Of a stretch of DNA of 64,000 nt, positions 10,376-23,780 are shown piece after piece. The translations under genes and the position numbers were made by a program. The notes under the pieces are model-generated. The model made no database searches and was not told where the DNA came from. It saw nothing but the letters and a program-made list of their open reading frames with translations. The DNA comes from Trichopria drosophilae. Taxonomy: Eukaryota > Arthropoda > Insecta > Hymenoptera > Diapriidae. The stretch covers positions 42,568,501-42,632,500 of the forward strand of contig CM059587.1 of the NCBI GenBank assembly GCA_030407085.1, written 5' to 3'. The number at the start of each line of letters is the position of its first letter. Position 1 is the first letter of the stretch.

Positions 10376-12382
10376 AAAGTTTATTTGGAATAATATGTAA
10401 AGTAATCGATGGATGGCATCAATTTTGGATTTGTCATTATTGAATTAAAAAGAATTGAGAATTGCCTAAACAATATTATTTTGAAATTAAAAAGCAATTG
10501 ACTTTCTTTTAAATTGTAAAATCATCATGTCGACAGGAAAACTCACCATGAATTATATGAGAAATTTCGAGAAAATTTGACTTACAGTGCGTGTGACATA
10601 AAATGGAATTAAGGATGACTGCGGGAAATGGCGAATATCGTAAAGTAATCTCCGAAATATCGGCAGAAGCTCAAAGGTGATAGATTCCAGTGCACAATTT
10701 GGTAAACGCCTTACAATAGTAATATGGAATTCTCAACAGAAGAAGCCTGTCACTAGCAGTCACGAAGTTTGCTCGCGGCGTGGCAAGGTTGTAAGTTATT
10801 GTCGATAATATAGCATAGACGGTAGGTGGAGCAAGGGACGCTACTGCTGAAATCGTGTACGAGATGCACTAAAGTTCAAAAGTTACCGACTTTTAAGTGC
10901 TTCACCCAGTGAACTGCCAAAGTGCTGGTTGCGGGAATGTCGATATTTCGTCAAAACGCAACTGTCGAACTAAGTAAGCGTCGCACCTGCCTTTGAACTA
11001 GTAGATGTGCACGAGGGGCTTCCTACTCCAAGTATATAATGTACTCATGCTTGCGTTAAGAGCCCATTTACCTTATGTGGTGTTAACGTAGTCAGCGACT
11101 CTGAATTCAAAACTTGGCTTTTCTAATTAATAAGGTTGCTTCGGTGGTACTATCCTAAGTTTTCAATAGATAATTCAAGAGTAATCAATATTTCTAATGA
11201 GTGAAATTAAATTTTTCAAATTATTATGGGTAAATTAGTAATGTTGCTAGTATAAAATAAATTGTTGCCAACAAAACATCATTTCCTAACCATTTCATGA
11301 TTTAGTTATGGAGTTTGTACAAAACAGTGAGAATAATGTTTTTGTAAATCATTGGTTGGACAATTTCACTATTATAATTATCCCTTTAGTGATAATTTTA
11401 ATGCCTAGTATTCATTCCTAAAATCAGTTGGAAAAACGTTTCATGACATGCGTGTTGTTAGTAATAATATATTTCAAAAACAAAATAAAAATGTATATTA
11501 TTATCGATATATCGATGTATTTTATTGTAAAAACTGTCAAATTAGAAAGAACAAAATAAAATTGAGAATCTGAGATAATGACAGTTCTATGCGAATGAAA
11601 TAACAATGCTTGAAGATTTGGATTCTGTGAGCATCAACAAGCTCCTTTGACGAAAAGCAATGTGTAAGGGTCTTTGTCAGGTTATATCAGATGCTCTTTA
11701 CGAGTCTTGTAATATTTTCCTACTGTTTGCAATTTAACAAGCAGTTTTATTTGTGACTGATGGTTTAATTAATAAGCGTTATTTTTATATTTTCAGTGGT
11801 AATTGCTGTTTATAATAGGCAATCCACCGACTTAGTCATTCGTATGGAGATGAAAGAATATTTAGCAAATTTTATAAGTCTCAAGAGTACAGAAAAAACG
11901 TTTTAACAACCGATTAAAAAAAAATTATGAAAAAAGGCATTTTCGAGGACTTCCTCAACATTTTGTATATTTTACATTGGGAATCGTTTGAACGTTCTCC
12001 AACTTATTGTATTGTGTAATTTGCTATTTCGTGTAAGCGTTTGCAATGCAGGTCTTTAGAGGGCTGATGTGAATGTGGTAGATTATAGCCCTTAATCCAC
12101 GGAAATTCACATGCGATGTAAAGTCGTCCACTTCGTAAGGATATACGTATAGATTCGATACAACGAACAATAAGACTTGTTAAAGCTAGTTTGCTCAAAT
12201 GAACATTGTTAGTTCCGAAATCTAATTATCATTTAACAACAATCATTAATATCACTTATCAGGCGTTGTATGCGTATTTCGATGTATTACTTTGCTCCTA
12301 GTATTATATTTAAAAATATAATTAAATTCAACCGTTTTTTGGAAACAATTTTAATGAGGGGAACGGAGGGAGAAACATACCA

Positions 12383-12386
<4 letters not shown>
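10376..12386. other. Unique AT-rich sequence
   Basis: No repeat, RNA or convincing frame. 10600-11090 is somewhat richer in G+C. Nothing specific can be supported. Confidence 0.4.

Positions 12387-12461
<75 letters not shown>
12387..12461. repeat. (TC)n microsatellite
   Basis: An uninterrupted TC dinucleotide array of roughly 37 units. On the minus strand it reads as GA repeats. The Ser-Leu or Arg-Glu frames across it are translation artefacts. Confidence 0.98.
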
Positions 12462-12464
<3 letters not shown>

Positions 12465-13993
12465 GTCAAAGATAATAAAAAGAAAGTGACCAAGGAAAAA
12501 CTGGTGATACGTAAAAACTTTGGCCGATGGATATACATACTAAAATTTTGATTTTTAAAATGAAAAGAAAATTATATTAAGATCTAGAAGGATATATTAA
12601 GATATCTGCAAATTGATCTTTAGTGTTTCTTTGACCTGGAAATGTAGTTTTTTCAATTCCATTGTCGGAAGAATTTTATCTAAAATTTGTGTCTGCTGAA
12701 AAATTACAATATTTACAAGTTTATACATTCTGGAAAATTAAAAATTATTATTAAATACTTTATTATTAATCATTATTAATTATTCTAAATTAAATATTTT
12801 TGAAGGGCACGATTAGAAAAATGATAATTTATTTAGGGTTTGTTGCAATATTATTAAAGAAAATTGTAAATTATTGATTATTTTTGTAAATCCTTGAAAA
12901 ACTTGTATTTATTTTTAGTATAACAGAAAAAATATAAAAGAAAAATTATTACAAATACATCTGAAATGTCGCTAAGTGAATTAAAACTTAAATGCCATTG
13001 AATGAGACAAATTCAATTCGTAATATTGATGTATTTTGATTTAAGATAATTTCGTTAAAAAATGAGTTTACATTTTAATATGAAACATTAATTTTTATTT
13101 ACAAAATATAATTACTTATAATAAACTTAATGTTTATATTAGTATTTTCGAAAATTTTCAATTTTTCTGCGATGTTTCGAGCACAATTCGATTTTTACTT
13201 TTATAATCTCATGAATATTTTAGTTTCAATCATATTATTCTATGCACATTATAGACTAAAATCATCTTTAATATAGGTGTACCACTAATTATTGTTTTGC
13301 AAATAACCTGCAGCCCGTTGCTTTTTAACAACGTATATTTCTTTTTACTTTTTCCACTCCACTTTTGTATTTTCTGCGTTTCCACTCGTCTGGCCTATAT
13401 GTGACCCATGTATGCGATGCACATGCAGCCCCTCGAATGCTTTAACATTCAGTAACCTGTAGAACAAAAGCTCACAACTTCACTACTTTCAGTCCGGAGT
13501 CCCTGGAGATCCGAGTTTTCCACTCGTTGTCAATTGCTGAGGAATTATTCTCACTTTAGAATTTACAGACTACAGTTCTATTTAATGTTAGTCTTAGATG
13601 CATTTGAATATTTCATATTCTTTAATGAAAACCAAGGGTATAAACGTAAATCACAATCGCCTTCCGATAAATGATTACTTCTTTTGAATCTACTGAAATT
13701 TCTGTTTGTATGAGGAACGTTATTTATTTCCAAAATGGAATTTTTTTCTTAAACCTTTTATCAGTAGAATCTTTTTCCTTTGATCTTTCATAACAAAATT
13801 AACGACTAAATATTTCTGTGTAGCTAAATAAGTCTTGTAGATGTTACGAGACTTCAAATGCTTAATAAAAAAAAAAATTACAAGCGGGACCGATTTCGAT
13901 AATGTTTAAAAATATTTAATAGATTTTATGAAAAAGCAATAAATTTTACCATATTTTATGACAATTTAATAATATCCTTGATAATGCACGTTA
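12462..13993. other. Very AT-rich sequence without recognised feature
   Basis: Nothing beyond AT-rich low complexity. 13300-13530 is slightly more balanced in composition. Confidence 0.4.
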
Positions 13994-14902
13994 GGGCTCA
14001 ATATACTTTAACCCAAAGTGTCTTGCATATGCGACTTTTTTTTCTGTTTTCACTTTCGGGAGGTCTAACAAACATGTTGACACCAAAAAGAAAAAAATCG
14101 TTTGACGGCCGTTTATTGAAAAAAAAAAACGATTTTTCGTTATTTGATGAGTTTAATTACAATAATTTCATGATAATACCTTAAAAATGATTTTTTATCA
14201 ATTTAATAGTTTCATTTTACCATCAAAATAGAGTAACTATAATTGAAATACCAATTTATAACTTTAATTTTTAAACAATTATCAGACAAAATTTACAAAT
14301 AATGATTTTTCAATTACGACGTCGCCGTGTTGCAAATGAAAAATGTTGAAAAATCACCCAAGATTATACGGTGAAAATCGTCAACGAATTTGTTTATTGT
14401 GTCTTAGAAAGACGAAGAAAATGGTATCAGTATAGGCTAAACTTGTGCTAGTTAATTCGGAAAAAAAACAAAATTAAAATGATCAATTAATGATGTTTAT
14501 TGGTAATTTGGATTATTGAGTACTTTTTTTTACTTTTGTAATAAATTTCATGCGATTTAAATATTCCGTAGTTTCATTTAACGTAAAACGCATGCAATAA
14601 AAGAAATATTCAGTAATTCTTTTAATATTCTAGTTACAAATTGGTATTTCTATTATAGTTACTCTATTTGTATGGTAAAATGAAAGTATTAAACTGATAG
14701 AACTTAATTTTTAAGGTATTATCATAAAATGGTTGTAATTAAACTCATAAAATAAAAAAAATGGTTTTTTTTTCAAAAACGGCCCTAACGATTTTGTTCT
14801 TTTTGGGCTCAACATGTTCGTTAGACCTCTCAAAAGTGCAAACAGAAAAAAAATCGCATATACAATTATACAAGACACCTTGGGTTAAACTATATCGAGC
14901 AC
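13994..14902. mobile_element. Long imperfect palindrome (about 0.9 kb)
   Basis: The left arm (13994 to about 14275) and right arm (about 14625-14902) are imperfect inverted copies. Matching landmarks include TTTAACCCAA near the outer ends, GTTAGACCTC against GAGGTCTAAC, and ATAGAGTAACTATAA against its complement near the inner ends. The spacer is AT-rich. There is no coding capacity. I see no clear target duplication, so the class is open. It is a foldback or MITE-like element. Confidence 0.65.
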
Positions 14903-15185
14903 CACCGTGAATGTTCTAGTCTCCTCGATTTCAAAAAAGTTGTGGAATTTTTATAAGAACTACTTTTTCCCGTATCTCCCTCACATTTAGAACACAAAAT
15001 TCAGATCAGATCAATTTAGTTCACATATTACTTTACAATCAGTAAGCTAATGGATCCAATATAATTAGTAAATGTCTACTGATATAAAATATGCAAAACT
15101 GTCTTCTGCATAATTTTATAATAAATATCTCTAATAATAACAACAATAAAAAGTAATAAATATCATCTCATATCCATGCATGTGA
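14903..15185. other. AT-rich spacer between two palindromes
   Basis: No feature recognised. Confidence 0.4.
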
Positions 15186-16507
15186 TTAACCCATTTCGTC
15201 CCAAAGTGTCCGTTTTGTCCGTCAATGTTCAACGACGTATTACTATATATTTTCAGCCCCTAAAAGAATTGCCAAAGCCATAATCCACTATTTTCGAGGT
15301 CGCTCTATCGATTTATGCCATTTAGAAAACGGAAAAACAATGTCCTAACCCTCATTTTCTTCAATTAAAAAAAATAAAGGGTAATTTTAAGGCTATTTTT
15401 TTCAAAAAAGTGCAATTTTCAATACGAAATACACCATAAAATTCAGTGAAATGACCAAAAACAGGGCGGACGAGGTCCATAATAAAGAGTTATGATATAT
15501 ACTTATTTTATTTGTTACATCTAAGGGTTGCAAAACCACCCTTAACCCGTAATAGTCAAACGGAAACAAAAATGACGAATTGTCGGAAAATCGTAGACTT
15601 TTTGAAAAATTTTTGTTCAATAAAAAGTTCTTAGAATCGATCAAAGAATGTGCTGAATTTTTTGAATATTTTTTGAAATTTTCAAAATCTAAAAATTGGA
15701 AAAAATTCAAAAATTGTTCAAAAAATTCAGCGTGTTCTTTGATCGATTCTGAGAACTTTTTGTTCAGCGACGTTTATTATATCGGTAACAGTAACGGTTA
15801 TAGTACTGGCTAAAGACGTTGTATACAAAGCAGCTGCAAAAATGGAACTTCTCGAATGGTCGAAATTCAGGAATTTTTTATTCGAAAATGAGACTCTTTC
15901 GGAATAAACGTCGCTGAACAAAAAGTTCTCAGAATCGATCATAGAACACGCTGAATTTTTTTCAGCATTTTTTGAACAATTTTTGAATTTTTTCCAATTT
16001 TTGGATTTTGAAAATTTCAAAAAATATTCAAAAAATTCAGCACATTCTTTGATCGATTCTAAGAACTTTTTATTGAACAAAAATTTTTCAAAAAGTCTAC
16101 GATTTTCCGACAATTCATCATTTTTGTTTCCGTTTGACTATTACGGGTTAAGGGTGGTTTTGCAACCCTTAGATGTAACAAATAAAATAAGTATATGTCA
16201 TAGCTCTTTATTATGGACCTCGACCGCCCTGTTTTTGGTAATTTCACTGAATTTTATGGTGTATTTCGCATTGAAAATTGCACTTTTTTGAAAAAAATAG
16301 CCTTAAAATTACCCGTTATTTTTTTTAATTGAAGAAAATGAGGGTTAGGACATTGTCTTTCCGTTTTCTAAATGGCATAAATCGATAGAGCGACCTCGAA
16401 AATAGTGGATTATGGCTTTGGCGATTCTTTTAGGGGCTGAAAATATATAGTAATACGTCGTTGAACATTGACGGACAAAACGTACACTTTGGGACGAAAT
16501 GGGTTAA
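15186..16507. mobile_element. TTAA-flanked long palindrome, piggyBac-like MITE
   Basis: The element begins TTAACCCATTTCGTCCC and ends with its exact complement, so TTAA lies at both ends and the ends start CCC/GGG as in piggyBac-type elements. Arms of about 595-600 bp (15186-15779 and 15905-16507) match closely with few differences. The unique spacer is about 125 bp. Each arm contains its own hairpin: a 45-bp module around GATCGATTCT(A/G)AGAACTTTTT occurs four times in alternating orientation. The mirrored open frames on both strands are simply arm copies. Non-autonomous; mobilisation by a piggyBac transposase is inferred from the termini. Confidence 0.8.
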
Positions 16508-18900
16508 GAAGATTCAGGAAAATGGATTATATTTAATTAATATAATTTTGATAGAATAAAATTAATTATATTTAAAAGATGCAGTAGGAGAGAAAAGAAC
16601 AGGAAAAGAGTCGGAGAAACAGAAAATTTAAGGGACGTTGCGCATATTGTCGAAATAATCCATTAAAACTTCCATGAAAAAAAAGCTGCTGTTGAAAATC
16701 AAAAATATAAGTTATATGGTCTCAAGCGTTAAAATATATAATAAAATCATTAAATGTATGCGTTAAAAGTTGAATAAAATGTACTGACTTAATTTACCAC
16801 TAATGCAATTCAAAGATATGTAGAACAAACGACAGCACGAAATTACAATAAATTAATTTTCTCGAATAACCATTTTTTATCAATTACCTAACATTTTCTC
16901 AGGCGCAACAGGTTCGCCAAGTAAAATTGAAGTGAGGAAGGCAGAATGAACTAAGTTCTTAACGAACCAAAATTAAACAAAGTCTTCAATTTAACATCTC
17001 ACATGATTTTTTCGGAGCACACAATATTAACCAAGTAATATGTCGCGAAGCCATTCACATGTCAATGACGTAATGAACACCTCTTTCCTGATTTATTGCA
17101 GCAACCTTCTTTTTATGCAATACACTGTAAACGGTGTCGACATCTTTTCCAGCACTTTTAGTTACATAAATTTGATTATACACATTCAAAATAATTAAGC
17201 AATTGACATGTTCGTTAAAAGTATTTACTCGAATGCTCGCTGGAATCGATTAATAAAAGAGTAAAACAATGCAGGTGTTACATATGTAAACCTTTCCTGT
17301 TTTAATGATTGATTTTTTAGTTATTTCATAACCGATTTATATTTCAATATATTTAAAACACAACAATTTTGAATACACGCATGTTTGCACATTAATAACA
17401 AATTATTAGTATTGATCGAAATAAATATTTATTATTTAATTAAATTGAATATGTGCATATTTTCATCATAAAATATTAACAATTTCAGTGCCGTAATTTA
17501 ATTGAATTTATTCTAAATAATAATTATTAATAAAGCAGAATTTTATGAAAATTTCAAATTTTACAATTATTCTTTGGCGTGAGGATTGTTAGTAAATTAC
17601 CTAGTGACGTTATTTCATTCGTGTTGTTATTTAATTAATTATTTGGTGGAAATGCAGCATCCATTAATTTAATTAAACCACAAATATCGGGAGTAAAAAA
17701 TAAATGTATATTACGCCAATGAGCAATCGTCGGTATCCGAAAATCTCTCGAATTTCAATGCGAGCGTTTTAATGCATTTTCGGCATCGGCTTGACGTGGA
17801 ATTTCGCACTATGGAAATGTGCTCGTAAATTCGGAAAGTCGTATAATGTGACTACGAGCTATCATTATCGAGCGGTGGCTCGCTGCAATTATCGCGTGAG
17901 ATTATCAAATATTTCCACGATTGGCTCGCGCCAAAAAGAGACTCGAACTGCATTCGCCCAGAATGCATAACGCGACCAAAACTTTTGCCGCACGCTTTAT
18001 TTAGCCTTTAATATATAAAATACTCGTTTTACCCAAAACGAATATTCGCGAAAATATTTAATTGAAAATTTGCTTATCTTTGGGGCTCGATGAATAGATA
18101 AAGCTTTGCGCAAATCCCAAATTTATTCCTCTACTAAAGAGCACGATTAAAAATGTAAAACGCTAAATTCAATTTCGGCGTTTGCGAAAGTACGTATTGA
18201 AAAAGCCAAATTAATTAAGCGTTTAAATTCTATTCGTTTGTTCGAATGTCAGTTCGTCAATTTTGATCGTAATTGTGTAAATTATTATAGTATTATTTAT
18301 TTTTCATGGGTTTCATATAAATTTTGTCGGATTTTATCAGTCAAAATTAATTTTTGAAAATTTATTTTGATATTTTATGAGTAGAAGAAAAAAACGTTTA
18401 TTTTCGATTTGCAATAATTTCGAAATTGAAGATTTTTCAAAGAAGAGTTTAATTTATTTCCCTAATTCCGTCTTTAAATTTTTGTTTCTTTATAAACAAT
18501 TATTTATAAAATTGGCATTTCAATATTTAATAGTCTTTATAGAAAGCGTTCTTTTTGATGAACTACATTTTTAATCAGTTTTTCCTTCGATCTCTTGAGG
18601 ATAATCTAGATAATAAATCATACCTCATCGTTAAAAAGGAATTGATTCTAAATATATTAGTCTGATAAAGATTAAAGGTCTAGAGAACCCAGATAGATAA
18701 CTTGGCTTTCATTGTTAATTCAAGTTTGATGTCTAACGTTAATTACTATAGGTACAAAGTTAGGCATAAGTGCTAAGAAACGAATACACTCGTTGTTAAA
18801 AATTAGACTCAACACGTTTGCTGTCCGTCCTTCACTGTACCTGCAAAATAATAATAATAATAAAGGCATCTATAATACGATGCGAAATTAATTTCTTCTC
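16508..18900. other. AT-rich sequence, one GC-richer block
   Basis: No gene or repeat recognised. 17690-17970 is richer in CpG and could be conserved non-coding DNA. The rest is AT-rich low complexity, including a 65-codon frame at 18377-18574 with no recognisable content. Confidence 0.35.
18845..18864. repeat. (AAT)n microsatellite
   Basis: A short run of AAT trinucleotides. Confidence 0.8.
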
Positions 18901-18910
18901 GATCATTTGT

Positions 18911-19345
18911 AATAATATAATAAAATATGAATTTATTTCACGGTTTGATCGATCAACTGACTTGTAAGTAGAAACATTAAATAACAAAATGTGTTGTCTA
19001 TGTACAACTACTTTAAATGTTAAAAGTGAATGATAAGGTATTAAAAACGTAATAATTCCAACGATACGATGCATTACAATAGACATTTGTTTAAATATTA
19101 TCGCCGGATACTGAATCTGGTTTTAAAGTATATCCATAATTCTTATATATTTCATCAGTAAAAAAGAAATTCAGTCGCGATAATATTCGACAATTATTAC
19201 GTTTTTAATACCTTTTCCTTCACTTTTAACATTTGAAGTAGTTGTGCATCGACAACATATTTTCTTACTTAATTTTTCTACTTACTAGCCAGTTGATTGA
19301 CTAAATAACCGAGAAAAAAATTCATATTTTATTATATAATGATGA
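18911..19345. mobile_element. Inverted repeat with about 145-bp arms
   Basis: 18911-19056 is an imperfect inverted copy of about 19192-19345. Shared landmarks are ATAAAATATGAAT, ACTTTAAATGTTAAAAGTGAA and TTAAAAACGTAATAATT (complementary on the right). The spacer is about 135 bp. The structure suits a MITE or a local inverted duplication. No target duplication was seen. Confidence 0.6.
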
Positions 19346-22300
19346 TAATTGTTTGTTAAATTTATTTTACATTTTTAAAAACAAAATGAAAATGAACTGT
19401 GAAAACTTTGAAGCTTTAGATCGACAACAAATGTAGCTAAAAATAATGTTTAGTGCAAAATTTAGTCAAAAACACCTTTTCGAAAGAAAGAGTTACAAAT
19501 GATGATTACAGCTTTCCCGAGTAGGGGAATTTCTTTCTGTCCAGTTAAACCTAGATATAAAACTAATAATAATTCACTCCTTAAAAATAAGATTTTATTT
19601 TTAAAGAGTAGAACCTTGGTCGTCACAGTAAATAATAAAATAATACAGGACAATTGTCTAATATTGACTTAATGTTCACTCCGCAGATATGTACCATACT
19701 TCAAGAAATTTAGAGATTATAGAACGAATTTTACAAATATGTTCCGTTTTGTTAATACAAGTTAGTCGACGCAACTTGCGAACCACTCCGATATAGGTTC
19801 ATATTCAACAGATATCCTTGAATTTCCGAGTAACCTCTGGACCTCGTTCAAAATAACCATTCTTGCGATCGTTCAAGCTTTTGTGAGGTTTGTCAGTACT
19901 TCAACTGTACTTCTTCTGGAATAATCACCAAAGCTGAATGGACTTTCAAGTTGGTAGGTACGCTGATAGAACAGTACTCATTTAATCTAAATCAGTGAAA
20001 ATATAGCCAAATGCATCAGCCAAAACAATTTTTGCTGTTAAATCAGTTAATTTCACTGTATAACTAGTTGATTTTACTATTTACCCAGTCGAAATATTGT
20101 ATTTACTGAAACTCCTACAGAACTCACCCCTAATGCCCACTATTTCATTGGTTCTTCAATTGTAAATTCTTTTAACACCGATCACTGCACATAACCAGTG
20201 ATTAGCTGTTCAACCTACATAAAACATCTATATGCAATTTCAATAAAAATTTGGGTTGTTTTCCAAATTTCGACTCTAATACAAAAGGAGCAAATATTTT
20301 CAAGAAATTAAAAAAAAATTTAAAAAAAAAGGTATTTTTCACACGTAACGGTACGTTTGTTATGAAATCCCTTAAATACAACTGTGATATGGAATAAATA
20401 ACGAATACGTAATATACAAGATTACAAAGGTAAGTATTTTTATTTTAATCATCAGTATAGTAGTGTTAAAGCAATCAATCTTATAAAACGTCATGTTTTT
20501 TCAATAATACGTAAATACAATAAATCTTGTCTAAGAATCAATATCTGTAAATAATGTACACATTTTATCTTAATTTTCTACTGAAAGGCGCAATTTCACA
20601 AATCGTACAGTTTGCGAGAGATACGCCAGGAAAACATTAAATAAAGATTACAAAACAATAGACACTTATCGTCTATTAGTGTGGTACCCGTCGACGAGAA
20701 ACGTGTAATTTACATAGTACAGGTAAGAATTGACAGGATGGCAAGAGTATAGGGTTGTCAAGCAAAAAATGTAACAGGTGTACACGAATCGATTTGCCGG
20801 GCGACGCCGCAGCAGATAATGCAATAGGATGATTGGTGATCGCAAATTACACAATAACCTCGCGATGTATCGTCGGTCACAGTCTTGCTGGAAAAGTCAT
20901 TGTTCTGCTGGTGCAGCATTTTCTCGAGTGAGAGATCGACCTTGTAATACTTGAGCGAAAAAATGGCAAAAAAAAGGCACTAAGCCGCAGGAAGAAGACC
21001 TTTCACTATCCGCTCCTCTGTGTTCCAATATGTAATGTGGATTATACATTCAGTGTCTTTCATAAAGATGATGCCTATTTGCGTTTTACCATCCTATGAA
21101 ATATTCATTTGGAATGCTGTTTGTATACAATGTCGTTCTTGGAATATTGATACATCTGCAGTGAATGTACCAATGATTTCTATCCATTCTTTGCGATTTT
21201 TATGGCTGTCAAATTATAGGTTATGTGAATTTCCATAATTGCGCTTTGCGCGTGAAACCCGATGCAAAGACACTTTATTTACATAATGTCATTTTCTGGC
21301 CACAAAGACGACAAAGAACTGTAGCATACGAGAAGTAAGTTGCGTCAACAATTAGAGTGACAACACTCCACTAAGCAAATAATGGTCTATTTACAGTGGT
21401 ATTCATCTAATAAATTTTTAACTTTTGAACAAATTTTTAGGTAACTTTGAGCGACATTTTTTAAAAGCTTGCGAAAGCTATAAGATGCGTCTCAATGAAG
21501 TTATTTGAAATTTTATGGAAATCGGATGTTCCCGAAATAGCAAAATCACAATTACTCTTCTATCAATTGTAGTGCTAAATTTATTAAGTGAAACGAATGC
21601 ACATATATTGGACTTTTTTCTATTACAGTATCTAACATTTATAAACACTTTACTATCCTCCCTACAGTTTCCGCCACTAACCGATGTAGTACGAATCGGT
21701 TACTGTTTGTCTTCAGCGTTCTTTTGCTTGCTTGGTCGTGGCAAAAACGTTCTACAAAATAAAATACTAATTATCTCCAACAAGCAAAGATATTTGTATT
21801 TTTTTTATATTTGAGCACGTAACTCCTTTCAGAATTCGTCGAATATCATCTTCGAACGTCGATCAATAAAATGTTTGATTCCCGGAATCCACTACACCAT
21901 AAATACTTATAATATATACATTAAAAATATGAATTTTTTATATGTCAAAATAATTCAATTCATTGTAAGGTACACAAAAATAAATAAACTCCTTCAGAAT
22001 TTTACCTCATTCCTTATAATTTTTAGTTTTTGAAAGTCAACATAATAACGCATGCAAGCGTTGTCTAGTTTTCCCTACACTGAAAATATGTTTTGTAATA
22101 TTAATAGAACAGCCTCAGTGCCGTGTAATTTTCGGAATACGGCTACGGTAAAGAACCACAACAGAGGCATCTAATCAAGTTAAATAAGTTACGTCAACAA
22201 TTTAAGTTACGTCACGCGACTAAACATATAATAAACATTCCATAGAAGTTTTCATTATCTAAATTTCCGGGTCCTTTCATTTAGTGAATAGCTTAGTGTT

Positions 22301-23500
22301 ACGGACGTTTGGCTTTTCAAAGTTCTGCAATGTTTTTGAATAGCTTGTAACGTAAGTCTGGCAGTTTCACGATAAACGAACAAAGTTCTTACATACAAAC
22401 ATTGCATTTACTAATTTAATAAAATCAAGTAATCGAGTGACCTCATTTTTCTGAAATATTATCTGACAGTCACTATTTTATGGACCGTGCTTTCATCGGA
22501 AGTTCTTAGTTTAATAAAAATAAACTTTCTTTTAGTTAGAACGAACAATTTAGTTTATGACTCGTAATTGGACTATAGTATGCTTTGAAAATCGGTTATT
22601 AACATAATTTCTGAAAATCCGTGCACTGTTTTTTTTATTAATATATTTTATAACTTTAAGTATCACAAAACCTACTAAAGTGGACTTATTTCTTGAGTTT
22701 TTCTTATACTGTTATCTTTAATGCAACCTGCTATACTAGTCATAATGACCGAGAACCAAGTAGCACTACTGAACGAACGTCAGCTGGTACGCGTGTGTGT
22801 TTCTTTAAAAATTACACGAGAAAGCAAGTAAATTTAAGAAAGTGTAAAAGTATTATAGACGAACGCAAAAATGTCAAGTAAATGACATGAAAATATATTA
22901 CATGAATTGGTATGCTTTAAGTACATATAGCGAGAAAAGTATTATACTTAATTTGCACTTTGGCGGAACTGCACTGAAACAAATTTCGCTAATATCAAGA
23001 GTATTTATTTCAAATTATTTGGCTTCAAGCAAGTCATTGTTTTGATAGTTGTAGAAAAGTGTGCGGTACTTAAAAACTTCAGTTTTAATTAGATCAAGTG
23101 AATGGATTTTTAGTGTATTAGTAATATTAACTTACTTAATCAAGTAAATTTTCATCGTAACCGCGGTGTATTTTTTTTACTCTTACTAAACAATGGACAT
23201 AAAAGTTTTGTTGGCATCTCATATTTCGCTTTTTCTCGCCATTAATTGTGATTTTTTTTCAGTTTTATTTCTATTTGAATTTGTAATGTGTGTGAAATTG
23301 GCCCCCTATTTGACGAAAAACAATAATAGTGACAGTTCTCGATGCCCCCCCCCCACAGTTCTGAAGTTTTTTACACATTTTGAAAATAGTTTTTATTGAT
23401 TTGAATAATAAAAATGAATTTAAAAATGTCGGGGGCCAACTTTACAAATTACAAATTTTAAAAGCCTGCAGTTTCGTCAGTTTTTATCGCATCGAAAAGT
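19346..23500. other. AT-rich sequence without recognised feature
   Basis: Several short frames (for example 21515-21814 and 20666-20854) show no known domain and AT-driven codons. 20690-21010 is slightly GC-richer. A run of ten C lies at 23345-23354. I see no RNA gene or clear repeat. Confidence 0.4.
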
Positions 23501-23505
23501 TTCAT

Positions 23506-23780
23506 AAGGAAAAGTCGTGGAACTCTTCGGGGGTAAAAGGAACACCGGAAGGAAAATCGTTTTTTCGAAAATTACAAAATTTTGTATTTTAGTTAATTAA
23601 CAATTAAGGAAAAGTTGTGGAAAAATCGATTTTTTTTCTCCGGAGTTCCTTTTGCCCCCGAAGAGTTCTACAACTTTAGAAACTTTTTGAACCAATGAAT
23701 ATATTGACCTAGCACATGCCTTTAAAGATTAGTTGTTAATTAACTAAAATAACAAATTTTTATTTTCGAAAAATTCGCGT
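23506..23780. repeat. Interleaved inverted repeats
   Basis: Two pairs of inverted repeats are interleaved rather than nested. About 23511-23560 pairs with 23622-23675 (around GAACTCTTCGGGGG and CCCCCGAAGAGTTC). About 23566-23617 pairs with 23725-23778 (around TTTTAGTTAATTAACAA). A direct repeat AAGGAAAAGT(C/T)GTGG lies at 23506 and 23606. Probably two overlapping decayed copies of one palindromic element. Confidence 0.55.

Noticed and set aside
12270..12551. Frames of 93 and 83 codons with Ser-Leu or Arg-Glu repeats
   Set aside because: They are translations of the TC microsatellite at 12387-12461.
15402..16291. Paired frames of 102 and 128 codons on both strands
   Set aside because: They are mirror copies created by the arms of the palindrome at 15186-16507, and translate Phe/Lys/Asn-rich AT sequence.
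22077..22160. CACTGAAAAT end-like sequence after TA
   Set aside because: No matching inverted right end was found, so an element could not be supported.
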